Counted from the stretch's first letter, positions 16,192 to 24,498 are shown. The stretch is 64,000 bases of DNA from Cryobacterium tagatosivorans (GCF_004402215.1 NZ_SOEZ01000057.1:61422-125421); one strand, 5' to 3'. Program-made: numbers and translations. The notes: generated from the sequence alone by a model not told the origin.

Positions 16192-16356
16192 CTAGCTGCG
16201 GATGACCCGGGTCGGGATGGCCAGGGCGAGCGCGACGCAGAGGATTCCGGCGAAGAAGATCGGCAGCTGGAACGCGGTTACCGCGAAAGCGAGCCCGAAC
16301 AGCCAGAGACCGAGGACGAAGACGGCCATCGCGACGATGAAGGCGACGACATGCAT
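16192..16356 (-). CDS. Small two-helix membrane protein
   Basis: This 54-codon gene is preceded by a good ribosome site (GAAAGGACC) six nucleotides from the ATG. The protein has two hydrophobic segments, VVAFIVAMAVFVLGLWLFGL and LPIFFAGILCVALALAI, with a short turn and a basic C-terminal end (PTRVIRS). The gene lies 62 nt downstream of the DUF6328 gene on the same strand and could belong to that transcript. I do not know the function. Confidence 0.6.
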   Translation of the reverse strand: MHVVAFIVAMAVFVLGLWLFGLAFAVTAFQLPIFFAGILCVALALAIPTRVIRS

Positions 16357-16418
16357 GGGTGGTCCTTTCGATGCGGTGCCCGCCAGTCTCGCCGGGCCGA
16401 TGATTTGAGCGTACCGGG

Positions 16419-16904
16419 TCAGGGGCCGTCGGGCCGAACCGAACGCGGCACAATCAACCAGATCAACAGGGTGAGCGCCAGGACGGCGGCAGCCGCGATG
16501 AGTCCGGCCGCGCGCCCGAGCACGACATCGAAGATGAGCAGGGTCGTCCCGGTGAGCACGATTGCAACCCCGGCCAGCGTGATGCGCACGAGCGCACTGC
16601 CGATCTTCACGATCTGGGCCATCGCGTGGCGCCGGAACAGCATGCGGTGAAGGCTGACCGGGCCGAGGCCGACCGCGGTCGTGACCGCCGCGACAGTCAC
16701 CAGCGCCAGGTAGACCGCGATCTGGTAGCCGTCGAGTTCCGTGAAGCGCGGCTGGAAGGCGACGGCCAGCAGGAATCCACCGAGGATTTGCGTGCCCGTT
16801 TGCGTGACGCGCAGCTCCTGCAGCAAGGAATCCCAGTTACGGTCGAGACGCTCGGCGGAGGTCTCCCTGCGGTCGTCGGCCTGCGCCGCCGGCTGTTCGC
16901 TCAT
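16419..16904 (-). CDS. DUF6328 family membrane protein
   Basis: The 161-residue protein has a polar N-terminus (about 25 residues) followed by LLQELRVTQTGTQILGGFLLAVAF, the usual opening of DUF6328 proteins, and four hydrophobic helices. FTELDGYQIAVYLALV and LGPVSLHRMLFRRHAM are further conserved positions. The role is unknown; it is common in actinobacteria as a small integral membrane protein. Its ATG overlaps the SRAP stop codon by 1 nt, so it is translated with the upstream SRAP gene. Confidence 0.82.
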   Translation of the reverse strand: MSEQPAAQADDRRETSAERLDRNWDSLLQELRVTQTGTQILGGFLLAVAFQPRFTELDGYQIAVYLALVTVAAVTTAVGLGPVSLHRMLFRRHAMAQIVKIGSALVRITLAGVAIVLTGTTLLIFDVVLGRAAGLIAAAAVLALTLLIWLIVPRSVRPDGP

Positions 16905-17644
16905 CAGCGGGGCTCCCCGGACCCACCGACCACTCGCTCGCGGCCCACCGGTTCGGTGAGTTCGGGCCCGTTGGCGGCGCCGGCCAGGGGGGCGACCTCA
17001 TAGAAACGCAGCCCGGCGGCCACCGGCCGCGAGGCCGCCACTGCGGCGTCGACCAGGCCCTGGTCACCTATGGTGTGCGGATCGAGCCACTGGTCCCACC
17101 ACTCCTCCGGGAGCACGACCGGAGTGCGGTCGTGAATCTCGGCGAGGCCGCCCTGGGCGTCAGAGGTGAGGACCGTGGCCGTGAGGACCCAGCGCGTGGG
17201 ATCGTCACCGGGCAGCGCGGGATTGCGCCACCAGGAATACAGGCCCGCGAAGGCCAGGGGCAGGCCGTCGTCGGAGTGCACGAAATAGGGAGTCTTGGTC
17301 TTGCCCGCCGTGTGCCACTCGTAGTAGCCCGCGGCCGGGATGAGCGCCCGCTTCGACGCCACTGAGCTCTTGTACGAGGCCTTCTCCGCGGCTTCTTCCG
17401 CCCGGGCGTTGAAGGTGGGGTAGCCGGACGTGAGCTGCTTCGAGAACGACGGCACGAGAGACCACCGGGCCGACTCCAGCCTGCGCACGACCGGGCCGTC
17501 TTTCACCGACTCGAGCACGATCGGTATCTGCTCGGTGGGTTTGACGTTCCACGAGGGTTCGGGGATGTTCTCCCCCACATGCTCGACGTCGAACATGGCG
17601 GCGAGGTCCTCCGCCGTATCGGTGATGATGAATCGGCCACACAT
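16904..17644 (-). CDS. SRAP domain protein (YedK/HMCES family abasic-site shield)
   Basis: SRAP proteins form a thiazolidine crosslink between their N-terminal Cys and abasic sites in single-stranded DNA, protecting replication forks. The protein starts MCGRF, so Cys2 becomes N-terminal after Met removal. The other active-site elements are NARAEEA, the Glu in AAGYYEWH and the His in IHDRTPVVLP. The 246-residue length is normal. It leads a two- or three-gene unit with the DUF6328 gene. No SOS box was identified upstream. Confidence 0.92.
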   Translation of the reverse strand: MCGRFIITDTAEDLAAMFDVEHVGENIPEPSWNVKPTEQIPIVLESVKDGPVVRRLESARWSLVPSFSKQLTSGYPTFNARAEEAAEKASYKSSVASKRALIPAAGYYEWHTAGKTKTPYFVHSDDGLPLAFAGLYSWWRNPALPGDDPTRWVLTATVLTSDAQGGLAEIHDRTPVVLPEEWWDQWLDPHTIGDQGLVDAAVAASRPVAAGLRFYEVAPLAGAANGPELTEPVGRERVVGGSGEPR

Positions 17645-17771
17645 ACCGACAGGCTATCGCGAGCCCCCGACTTTCCGGCGGTCAACGGGGCACTGGTGAA
17701 ACAGCACGTGTGGAGTGACAATTAATCCGTAAGCGCGCTCGGTGGGCCGGGCGCAGAAGAGATGAACCTTC

Positions 17772-18629
17772 ATGAACATCTGGCAAATCATCATCCTGGT
17801 GATCGTCGTCATCCTCATCATCGTGTTCCTGGTCGCCTCCGTTCGGGTCGTGAAGCAGTACGAGCGCGGTGTCGTGCTGCGGTTTGGGCGGCTGAGGGCC
17901 ACCAAGGAACCCGGCCTGCGATTCATCATTCCCTTCGTCGACGTCATGCACCGGGTCGCGCTGCGAATCGTGACCCTGCCGATCCAGTCCCAGGGCATCA
18001 TCACCCGCGACAACGTGAGTGTGGGCGTGTCGGCGGTGGCCTACTACCGCGTGATCGATCCGGTGAAGTCCGTGGTCGCGATCGAGAGCGTGGGCGCCGC
18101 AATCGACCAGATCGCCCAGACCACGCTCCGAAAGGTCATCGGCCAGCACTCCCTCGATGAGACCCTGGCAGAGACGAGCACCCTGAACGTCAACATCCGC
18201 GAGATTCTCGACGCGCTGACTCTTGACTGGGGCGTGGAGGTCACCCTGGTAGAACTCAAGGACATCCTGCTGCCGGATTCGATGAAACGGGCCATGGCCA
18301 GGCAGGCGGAGGCCGAGCGCGAGAAGCGGGCGAAGATCATCAACGCGGAGGGCGAATCGTTGGCGGCCGCAGCCCTCGGACAGGCGTCCGACACCATGAT
18401 GGAGCATCCGCTGGCACTGCAACTGCGCAACCTGCAGAGCCTTGTCGAGATCGGCGTCGACCAGAACACCGTCGTCGTCTTCCCTGCTCCGCTGATGAGC
18501 ATGATCGGCGAACTCAGCAGCTTCCTGGCCAGGGAGACTGCAGCTGCCGGCGCGGCCGCTGCGGTCGGTGCGACCGAGTCGGCCCAGCCGCCGCTGACCG
18601 GGCCGTCGAAGATCCCGGAGAGCGCCTGA
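17772..18629 (+). CDS. Slipin/stomatin-like SPFH (band 7) membrane protein
   Basis: This 285-residue protein has one N-terminal membrane helix (residues 3-25, rich in Ile and Val), then an SPFH domain. The domain begins VKQYERGVVLRFGRLRATKEPG and contains GIITRDNVSVGVSAVAYYRV and LTLDWGVEVTLVELKDI, all close to bacterial slipins. A helical region with AEREKRAKIINAEGE follows. Such proteins oligomerise into membrane microdomains and are often linked to protease quality control, but no NfeD partner gene is adjacent here. The ATG at 17772 is the only start that keeps the membrane helix intact. Confidence 0.92.
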   Translation: MNIWQIIILVIVVILIIVFLVASVRVVKQYERGVVLRFGRLRATKEPGLRFIIPFVDVMHRVALRIVTLPIQSQGIITRDNVSVGVSAVAYYRVIDPVKSVVAIESVGAAIDQIAQTTLRKVIGQHSLDETLAETSTLNVNIREILDALTLDWGVEVTLVELKDILLPDSMKRAMARQAEAEREKRAKIINAEGESLAAAALGQASDTMMEHPLALQLRNLQSLVEIGVDQNTVVVFPAPLMSMIGELSSFLARETAAAGAAAAVGATESAQPPLTGPSKIPESA

Positions 18630-18708
18630 CCGGCGGCCCCTCGGAACGCGGCGCGAGACACCCGCCCGCCTGCGGGGATCGACTCGAATCTCGGCTAACG
18701 TCGATCGG

Positions 18709-19548
18709 ATGATGAACGAACGATACGGCTCCGACGTGCTCTCCCCCGGCTGGCGCGACGCGGGGCGCACGGTGATCCCCACCCGGGAAGCCGTCCGCGA
18801 CCTGGTGGTCGAGGAGGCCACGACCGGGTTCTGCGGTGCCGTGATTCGCATCGAGAAGAAGATCGTCACGCTCGAGGACCGCAACGGCAAGCTCCGGCTC
18901 TTCCCGCTCGGCGCCGGGTTCCTGATCGACGGCGAGCCGGTCGTGCTTGTCGTCCCCGCGGCGAAAGCACCCACGACGCGGGCCCGGACCGCATCCGGCT
19001 CCATGGCCGTCAAAGACGCCCCCGCGCGCGTTGCCCGGGCCAGTCGCATCTTCGTGGAAGGGCGCCACGACGCGGAACTGGTCGAAAAGGTCTGGGGCGC
19101 GGACCTTCGGATCGAGGGCGTCGTCGTCGAATACATCGAGGGCGTGGACAACCTCGAAGAGCTCCTGGCCGAGTTCCGCCCGGGTCCCGGCCGCAAGGTG
19201 GGCGTACTGGTGGACCACCTCGTCGCCGGCTCCAAGGAGAGCCGGATCGCGGAGGCGGTGGCCAGGGGGCCGCACGGCCGCAACGTCCTCGTGGTCGGAC
19301 ATCCGTACGTCGACGTCTGGCAGTCGGTCAAACCCGAACGGCTCGGCCTGGCCGCCTGGCCCCAGGTGCCGCGCTCGGTGGAGTGGAAGCACGGCATTTG
19401 CGCCGCGCTCGGCTGGCCGCACGAGGACCAGGCCGACATAGCCCGGGCCTGGCAGCGGATTCTCGGACGAGTGCGGTCCTTCGCCGATCTGGAACCCCAG
19501 CTGCTCGGCCGAGTCGAGCAGCTCATCGACTTCGTCACCGTTGACTGA
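18709..19548 (+). CDS. DUF3097 family protein
   Basis: DUF3097 is an actinobacterial family of unknown function with a possible Toprim-like core. The 279-residue protein shows the family landmarks: YGSDVLSPGWRD at the start, GAVIRIEKKIVTLEDRNGK, RIFVEGRHDAELVEKVWGAD, GVLVDHLVAGSKESRIAE and GHPYVDVWQ. The EGRHDAELVEKVWG and DHLVAGSKE elements recall the acidic pattern of Toprim domains; that reading is inference. Two adjacent ATG codons (18709 and 18712) could start translation. It stands alone between slipin and the cold-shock gene. Confidence 0.9.
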   Translation: MMNERYGSDVLSPGWRDAGRTVIPTREAVRDLVVEEATTGFCGAVIRIEKKIVTLEDRNGKLRLFPLGAGFLIDGEPVVLVVPAAKAPTTRARTASGSMAVKDAPARVARASRIFVEGRHDAELVEKVWGADLRIEGVVVEYIEGVDNLEELLAEFRPGPGRKVGVLVDHLVAGSKESRIAEAVARGPHGRNVLVVGHPYVDVWQSVKPERLGLAAWPQVPRSVEWKHGICAALGWPHEDQADIARAWQRILGRVRSFADLEPQLLGRVEQLIDFVTVD

Positions 19549-19764
19549 GACCGTTGACCGACGCCGTCGGCGGGGTCCGCGGTCCCTGCCCGGCAGCTGA
19601 TCATGACGGCGCGACACAGATTTCTGGACGGATACGGCACGAACTCAGCATTGTGGGCTAGTGTTGTGTCAGTAGTTGTAGTGCTTGCACGTCTTAAAAT
19701 CGCATCGGCCTCGGTTGATGCGCGCTATTCCTTAAGGAAGCGGACGACGAATACCGCGACGAAC

Positions 19765-19783
19765 GGGCCCGACAGTCGGGTCC
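19765..19783 (+). promoter_or_regulatory. Hairpin in the cold-shock gene leader
   Basis: An 8-bp stem (GGGCCCGA, CAG loop, TCGGGTCC, one G-U pair) lies 29 nt upstream of the csp start, just before the strong ribosome site CTGGAGGAG. Long structured leaders are usual for csp genes and can act as thermosensitive elements. That this one regulates is inference; the rest of the 264-nt gap upstream shows no further gene. Confidence 0.4.
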
Positions 19784-19812
19784 GATCTAAACACTCCTGG
19801 AGGAGTTTCAAA

Positions 19813-20016
19813 ATGGCAACAGGTACCGTGAAATGGTTCAACGCTGAAAAGGGCTTCGGCTTCATCGCTCCCGACGACGGAAGCGCCGACGTGTTCGCGC
19901 ACTACTCCGCGATCGCTTCGAACGGCTACAAGTCGCTCGACGAGAACCAGAAGGTCGAGTTCGAGGTAACCCAGGGCCCCAAGGGTCCCCAGGCCGAGAA
20001 CATCCGCGCCCTCTAA
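19813..20016 (+). CDS. cspA: CspA-family cold shock protein
   Basis: This 67-residue single cold-shock domain binds single-stranded RNA and DNA and melts RNA secondary structure. RNP1 (KGFGFI) and RNP2 (DVFAHY) are intact, after the typical opening [14 protein letters not shown] strong ribosome site (GGAGGAG, then a short spacer) precedes the ATG, consistent with high expression. Codon bias toward C-ending codons is strong. The gene has its own leader and ends in a 15-bp hairpin, so it is monocistronic. Confidence 0.97.
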   Translation: MATGTVKWFNAEKGFGFIAPDDGSADVFAHYSAIASNGYKSLDENQKVEFEVTQGPKGPQAENIRAL

Positions 20017-20043
20017 ATAGCGCAACTGCTCAATCCGAGCTTC

Positions 20044-20075
20044 GACAACGCCCCCACCTCGGTGGGGGCGTTGTC
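20044..20075. terminator. Bidirectional terminator between csp and the deaminase gene
   Basis: A perfect 15-bp inverted repeat (GACAACGCCCCCACC paired with GGTGGGGGCGTTGTC) has only a 2-nt centre and sits between the convergent cold-shock and cytidine-deaminase-like genes. It is symmetric and can stop transcription from either side; the downstream T-run on the + strand is short. Confidence 0.85.
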
Positions 20076-20078
20076 TCG

Positions 20079-20573
20079 TTAACCCCGGCATGTCGTTCTG
20101 CGCCCGCCTGCTCCGGGGGCCGCATCTGACGTGACGTAACCTGCTCCGGTCTGTTCGTTCAGCGGTTCGGGCCAGTCGTGGGCGGGCAGGAGCTCCCCCA
20201 GCGTGCGGGACCCCGTTTCGCCCAGGATGACCTGGGTGTCGAGATTGCCCGGGTCGACCCGGCGGATGAACTCCCGGCATCGACCGCAGGGCGGCAGAAC
20301 GTACAGCCGACCCGCCTGGTCACGCCAGACCGCGACGATGGCGCGAATGCGGTACTCACCGGCCGTGACCATGGCCGCGATGGCGCGGTGTTCGGCGCAG
20401 AAACCGGTGCCTGAGCCGGAGTCAATGCAGACGCCGAGGTAGCGGTTGCCGCGATCGATGACGAGCGCCGCGCCGACATCGCCGAAGAGCCGGTCGCCCA
20501 CGGCACGCGGATTCAGCGCGCATTGAGCCGCGGTGATGAGTTCTCGATTCGACACGGTTACCCGCCCGAGCAT
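20079..20573 (-). CDS. Cytidine deaminase-like (CDA/blasticidin-deaminase type) zinc enzyme
   Basis: The zinc-dependent deaminase motif is complete: FCAEHRAIAAM gives the first ligand and catalytic Glu, and PPCGRCREFI gives the two paired cysteines. The protein would deaminate cytidine or a nucleoside analogue. At about 164 residues it is longer than housekeeping Cdd (about 130) because of a polar C-terminal tail after LPAHDWPEP. The N-terminal start is uncertain: ATG 20573 was chosen, with GTG 20591 and GTG 20555 as alternatives. It is convergent with csp across a strong terminator. Confidence 0.8.
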   Translation of the reverse strand: MLGRVTVSNRELITAAQCALNPRAVGDRLFGDVGAALVIDRGNRYLGVCIDSGSGTGFCAEHRAIAAMVTAGEYRIRAIVAVWRDQAGRLYVLPPCGRCREFIRRVDPGNLDTQVILGETGSRTLGELLPAHDWPEPLNEQTGAGYVTSDAAPGAGGRRTTCRG

Positions 20574-20612
20574 AGCCCCCGGGCGACCCACCGGGCCTGT
20601 CCGTTGGCCCGT

Positions 20613-21319
20613 TCACTCCTCGCAAGCTGGGCCGTCGGCCGGGTTGATTTCTTTCCGGAGTCCGGCGCTGATCGCGGTGCCGATGAGGGTCTCCGGCTCT
20701 GTCACGTAGGTGTGCCCGGTCGGGGTGGTCCAGGTCAGGGTTCCCGTTCCGTCGGTGGCCTGGCTGACCTTCCAGCCGGCCTCGTGCTTCAGGGCGTGGC
20801 TGGCTGGGCACAGGTGGGCGAGGTTGTTGTGGTCGGTCCGCCCGCCGAACGCCCAGTCGAGGCCGTGGTCGATGTCGGAGCGGCTGGCCGCCCGGCTGCA
20901 CCCGGGGTGCCGGCAGGTGCCGTCGCGCACCTGCAGCATCGTGCGGAGCGAGCCGGGGATCGTGTACCGGTCCCGGCCGACCGAAAGCACCGCGCCGGTC
21001 TCCGGGTGGGTCAGTATCCGCACGCAGCTCGGGCACTTCGCCGCCAGCGCCCGGGCCGTGTCCGGATCGATCGGCCCGTACCCGTCCAGGTTGCCCGGCT
21101 CCTCCGTGACACCGAGGAGGGTGAGCATCGGGACCGTGACGAGCAGGTTCGGCCGCAACCCGCCGGCGGTCTCGGTGCAGCCGGCCCCGGTCCAACCGGC
21201 CTCTCCGCAGCCGGTATCCAGGAGCAGGTCCCGGAACACGTCCGCCCGCAACTGGGTGAGCGTGCGCGGCTCCTCCGGCCCCTGTAATTTGATCGCCCGG
21301 TCGGTGACCTGGTTGTAGT
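20613..21319 (-). pseudogene. 5'-truncated DUF222/HNH endonuclease gene (13E12-type repeat protein)
   Basis: The fragment keeps the C-terminal half of a DUF222-HNH protein: VTDRAIKLQGPEEPRTLTQLR, then PMLTLLGVTEEP and GPIDPDTARALAAKCPS. The HNH core follows (CRHPGCSRAASRSDIDH, GGRTDHNNLAHLC, ALKHEAGWKV). Full proteins have about 450-550 residues; only about 235 codons remain. The N-terminal DUF222 part is missing, no ATG is available near the break and a stop lies just upstream in frame. At about 21320 the sequence changes abruptly to a TMEM175-like gene. Confidence 0.82.
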
Positions 21320-21634
21320 CACCGGGACCTGGGCGAAACCGGTTTCATCGGTCCACCGGGTGGTGAACGGGAACAGTGACAGCCAGAACAGCAGGTGCAG
21401 GTTCGCCCACAGGATGGAGCCGTTGACCGTGCCGGCGAGCTGGATCAGGTGGTGATGGTTGTTCCAGTAGATGCCGACGTAGACGAAGCTGAGCAGGTAG
21501 CTGAGGAACGTCGGCAGCACGGTGAGGAGAGCATGCCAGTCCGGCTCTTCGGGAACCCGGAGTTCGAGCACCATGATCGTGATGATGATGGCCAGCACCG
21601 CGTCGCTGAAGGCCTCGAGCCGGTTCTTGTTCAT
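21320..21634 (-). pseudogene. 3'-truncated TMEM175-like (DUF1211) potassium channel gene
   Basis: The ATG at 21634 opens a good TMEM175-family N-terminus, MNKNRLEAFSDAVLAIIITI, with the selectivity-related FSDxVxAIxxT-like helix. ELRVPEEPDW, FVYVGIYWNNHHHLI and LFWLSLFPFTTRW follow. After about 105 residues (FAQVPV) homology stops. Family members continue for about 90 more residues with three further helices. The frame then runs out of phase into the DUF222/HNH fragment until a stop at 21011. Bacterial TMEM175 channels conduct K+; this copy lacks half of the pore bundle and is probably dead. Confidence 0.78.
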
Positions 21635-21653
21635 CGGTGAAGCTCCTGTGGAT

Positions 21654-22511
21654 TCATTCTGCCCCTGTGCTGAGTCTGTCACGGAGGGACATCGCGTCGA
21701 ACGGGGCACGAACCTTTGCGTCGTTGTCGAAGTAGACGTACACGTCGCGGCCGATACCGTCCGGGCAGGTCGTCCCGCCGGACCAGCCTCGCACCCGGGC
21801 GGCCCAGTCACCCAAGGCCGCATCGGTGTAGCCCGAGGCGTAGAGTTCCTCGGCCCCGTGCAGCCGCAGGTACAGGAAATCGGCGGTGACCTCGGTGAAC
21901 CGCGGCCAGTCGCCGGCCGCGTCGGCCACGACAAGCGCGACCCCGTGGCGCCGCAGGATGTCGTAGCACCGCTCATCGACGAACGTCGCCGAGCGCGCCT
22001 CCAGCGCGTGCCGGAGCGGCCGGTCCTCTCCCGCGACGGTGAATGCCCTCCCGTCGAGCCGTTCGTCGTGCTCACCGGCCAGTGCGGCGGCCCGGGCGGT
22101 GCTGCGCGGGAGCAGGGCCAGGAAGTCATCGAGTTCCGCGGGATCGAAGGCGTGTCGTGCCGGCAGCTGCCAGAGGACCGGGCCCAGTTTGCTGCCGAGG
22201 GCCAGCGGCCCGGACGCGAAGAAATTGGCGAGGGCCACCCTCGAGTTCCGCAGGCGGAGCATGTGCGTGATGTATCGAGGGCCCTTGACCGAGAACACGA
22301 AGCCCGGCGGCGTCTCGTCGCGCCACCGGAGGTAGCTCTCCGGCCGTTGCAACGAGTAGAACGATCCGTTGAGTTCGATGGTGTCGAGGTGCTCCGCCGC
22401 GAAGGCGAGTTCCCGCCGCTGGGGCAGGTGCGGCGGGTAGAAGACCCCGCGCCAGGGCGCGTAGCGCCAGCCGGAGATGCCGATCCGGATCAGCGGGGCA
22501 GTCGTGGACAC
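21654..22511 (-). CDS. DUF72 family protein
   Basis: DUF72 proteins have a TIM-barrel fold and unknown function. The 285-residue protein shows RIGISGWRYAPWRGVFYPP, LDTIELNGSFYSLQRPESYLRW, FVFSVKGPRYITH and YLRLHGAEELY, which are standard family landmarks. A GTG start gives the full conserved N-terminus. It ends 20 nt upstream of the truncated TMEM175-like gene on the same strand and may have been its operon partner. It also lies downstream of the Lrp regulator gene with a 35-nt gap. Confidence 0.88.
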   Translation of the reverse strand: MSTTAPLIRIGISGWRYAPWRGVFYPPHLPQRRELAFAAEHLDTIELNGSFYSLQRPESYLRWRDETPPGFVFSVKGPRYITHMLRLRNSRVALANFFASGPLALGSKLGPVLWQLPARHAFDPAELDDFLALLPRSTARAAALAGEHDERLDGRAFTVAGEDRPLRHALEARSATFVDERCYDILRRHGVALVVADAAGDWPRFTEVTADFLYLRLHGAEELYASGYTDAALGDWAARVRGWSGGTTCPDGIGRDVYVYFDNDAKVRAPFDAMSLRDRLSTGAE

Positions 22512-22546
22512 GCCACGACGCTAGCGAATCCCGGGCGGTTCGTCAC

Positions 22547-23026
22547 CTACTTGACGAGATCCTGCCAGCCGTCCCCGTCCACGTACTCGAAGATGAGGTT
22601 GGTCTCCGTGTGGGCGACGGCCGGATGCTCGGCGAGGTGTTCGAGGACGAAGTCGCGCAGGTGAGAGGCATCGGCAGCGGCCACGTGCAGGAGGTAGTCG
22701 TCCGCCCCGGCCGTGTGAAACATCCCGATCACGCCCGGCCAGTGCGGGGCCGCGTTGCGGAACTCGTCGATCTGCCCGCGGGCGTGCTTGGCGAGGCGCA
22801 CGGAGATGAGCGCCTGGAGGGATGCGCCGAGGGCGGCAAGGTCGATGTTGGCCCGGTAGCCGCGGATGTGGCCGAGCTGCTGGAGCCTGCGCAGCCGCAA
22901 GGACACGGTCGACTCCGCCACCCCGATTTCGGCGGCCAGGGCAGCCCCCGACGCGCGCGCATTCACCGACAAAGCGCGGAGGAGCGCGCGGTCAACCCGG
23001 TCGAGGTCGGCCTTCTTCGAATCCAT
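22547..23026 (-). CDS. Lrp/AsnC-family transcriptional regulator
   Basis: This 159-residue regulator has an N-terminal winged helix-turn-helix (DRALLRALSVNARASGAALA, then EIGVAESTVSLRLRRLQQLG) and a C-terminal RAM ligand domain (MFHTAGADDYLLHV, TETNLIFEYVDGDGWQDLVK). Lrp proteins usually sense amino acids and control adjacent genes. It is divergent from the PLP-dependent lyase at 23133 across 106 nt, so it probably regulates that enzyme in response to an amino acid such as methionine or cysteine. The effector is inferred from the neighbour. Confidence 0.92.
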   Translation of the reverse strand: MDSKKADLDRVDRALLRALSVNARASGAALAAEIGVAESTVSLRLRRLQQLGHIRGYRANIDLAALGASLQALISVRLAKHARGQIDEFRNAAPHWPGVIGMFHTAGADDYLLHVAAADASHLRDFVLEHLAEHPAVAHTETNLIFEYVDGDGWQDLVK

Positions 23027-23132
23027 GCGTGCAGCCCTTCGTCATAGGAAAGCATATTCGATGAATGGGGCCTGATCGCAAGACCCTCCACGCGTTCTTG
23101 CGCCGGGGCACAGCATCTGCTTTCCTCAGAGC

Positions 23133-24377
23133 ATGTTGCCATCGTCGTCACACATTGAAACCATCGCCGTCCACGCCGGAATGGAGGGTGTCACCGAGTC
23201 AGGGTCGCACGTTCCGGTGATCGACCTGTCGACCACGAACCCGCTCACCGGGGTCGAATCCGGCGGCGACTCCTACGAGAACCTCGCCACCGGCGGGGAC
23301 ATCGTCCCCGGCGAGTCTGCGGTGTACCAGCGCCTCTGGCAGCCCGGCGTCGCTCGCTTCGAGGATGGCCTGTCGGCTCTCGAGGGCACCGAGGGCACCG
23401 TCGCCTTCGCCACCGGCATGGCCGCCCTGGCCGCCGTGCTGATCGCCTCCGTCGCCGCCGGCAAGAACCACGTCGTCGCGTTGCGCCCGATCTACGGCGG
23501 CACGGACCACGTCCTGGCCACCGGGCTGCTGGGCACCACGGTGACCTGGGTCGACGCGGCCGGCGTCGCGGCCGCCATCCGACCGGAGACCGGCCTGGTC
23601 ATCCTCGAGTCGCCGGCGAACCCGACTCTCGAGCTCACCGACATCCGGGCCGTCGCGGATGCCGCTGGCAGCGTCCCGGTGCTCGTGGACAACACCTTCG
23701 CGACCCCCGTGCTGCAGCGCCCGATCGAGTCCGGCGCCACCCTCGTGCTGCACAGCGCCACGAAGTACCTCGGCGGCCACGGCGACGTCATGGGCGGCAC
23801 GGTCTCCGGACCCCAGGACTGGATCGTGCGCCTGCGCCAGGTGCGCGCCGTCACCGGCGGCATTCTGCACCCCTTCGGCGCGTACATGCTGCACCGCGGC
23901 CTGCGCACCCTGCCCATCCGCGTGCGCGCCCAGCAGGCAACGGCCGCCGACGTCGCCCAGCGCCTCGTCGGCCACCCCGCCCTCACCCGCGTGCTCTACC
24001 CTGGCCTGCCCGGCCAGGACCCGCAGGGCCTGATCGGCCGCCAGACCGCCGGCGCGGGCTCGCTGATCGCCCTCGAGTTCGCCGGCGGGTTCGACGCGGC
24101 AGCGCGCTTCACCGAGGCCTGCCGCCTGATCACCCACGCCGTCTCCCTGGGCGGCGTCGACTCCCTCGTTCAGCACCCGGCATCGCTCACGCACCGCCCG
24201 GTCGAGGCGAGTGCCAAGCCCGGGGCCGGGATCGTGCGCATCTCGATCGGCCTCGAACACGCTGACGACCTCACCGCCGACATCCTGGCCGCCCTCGAGG
24301 CTGCCGGCGTCGTGGTCGCTGCCGAGGTCCCAGTCGAGGTCCCCGCGGAGGTCCCCGAAATGGTCATCACCGCCTGA
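23133..24377 (+). CDS. PLP-dependent trans-sulfuration enzyme (cystathionine/methionine lyase family)
   Basis: The 414-residue protein belongs to the Cys/Met metabolism PLP family. The PLP lysine is in HSATKYLGGHGDVMGG. Other cofactor contacts are ATGMAALAAVL, ILESPANPTLELTDI and VDNTFATPVLQRPIE, and the terminal region ASLTHRPVEAS matches the substrate-carboxylate site. Whether it is a methionine gamma-lyase, a cystathionine gamma-lyase or a synthase cannot be settled by reading. Divergence from an Lrp regulator suggests amino-acid-induced catabolism. The last 15 residues are a Val/Pro/Glu repeat (VPVEVPAEVPEM) beyond the conserved fold. Confidence 0.88.
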   Translation: MLPSSSHIETIAVHAGMEGVTESGSHVPVIDLSTTNPLTGVESGGDSYENLATGGDIVPGESAVYQRLWQPGVARFEDGLSALEGTEGTVAFATGMAALAAVLIASVAAGKNHVVALRPIYGGTDHVLATGLLGTTVTWVDAAGVAAAIRPETGLVILESPANPTLELTDIRAVADAAGSVPVLVDNTFATPVLQRPIESGATLVLHSATKYLGGHGDVMGGTVSGPQDWIVRLRQVRAVTGGILHPFGAYMLHRGLRTLPIRVRAQQATAADVAQRLVGHPALTRVLYPGLPGQDPQGLIGRQTAGAGSLIALEFAGGFDAAARFTEACRLITHAVSLGGVDSLVQHPASLTHRPVEASAKPGAGIVRISIGLEHADDLTADILAALEAAGVVVAAEVPVEVPAEVPEMVITA

Positions 24378-24383
24378 TCCACC

Positions 24384-24446
24384 CGCCGAACCGTGAGTTT
24401 GGCACCTTCCCGGGCCCAGCGAAGGTGCCAAACTCACAGTTCGGCG
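24384..24446. repeat. 26-bp-arm palindrome between convergent genes (probable bidirectional terminator)
   Basis: Arms of 26 bp with one mismatch (left CGCCGAACCGTGAGTTTGGC and on, right ending GCCAAACTCACAGTTCGGCG) flank an 11-nt loop. It lies 7 nt after the PLP lyase stop and before the end of the convergent helicase gene. Its outer core (CGAACC) and overall layout resemble the palindromes at 43510 and 63388. Confidence 0.8.
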
Positions 24447-24498
24447 AAGGATCGTGGGACGATTGCGGCGATCGGCGATCGGCGAGGAGCGGCGAGGG

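Noticed and set aside
17682..19640. 652-codon minus-strand frame opposite the slipin and DUF3097 genes
   Set aside because: Both + strand genes have strong family motifs; the antisense product has no recognisable fold.
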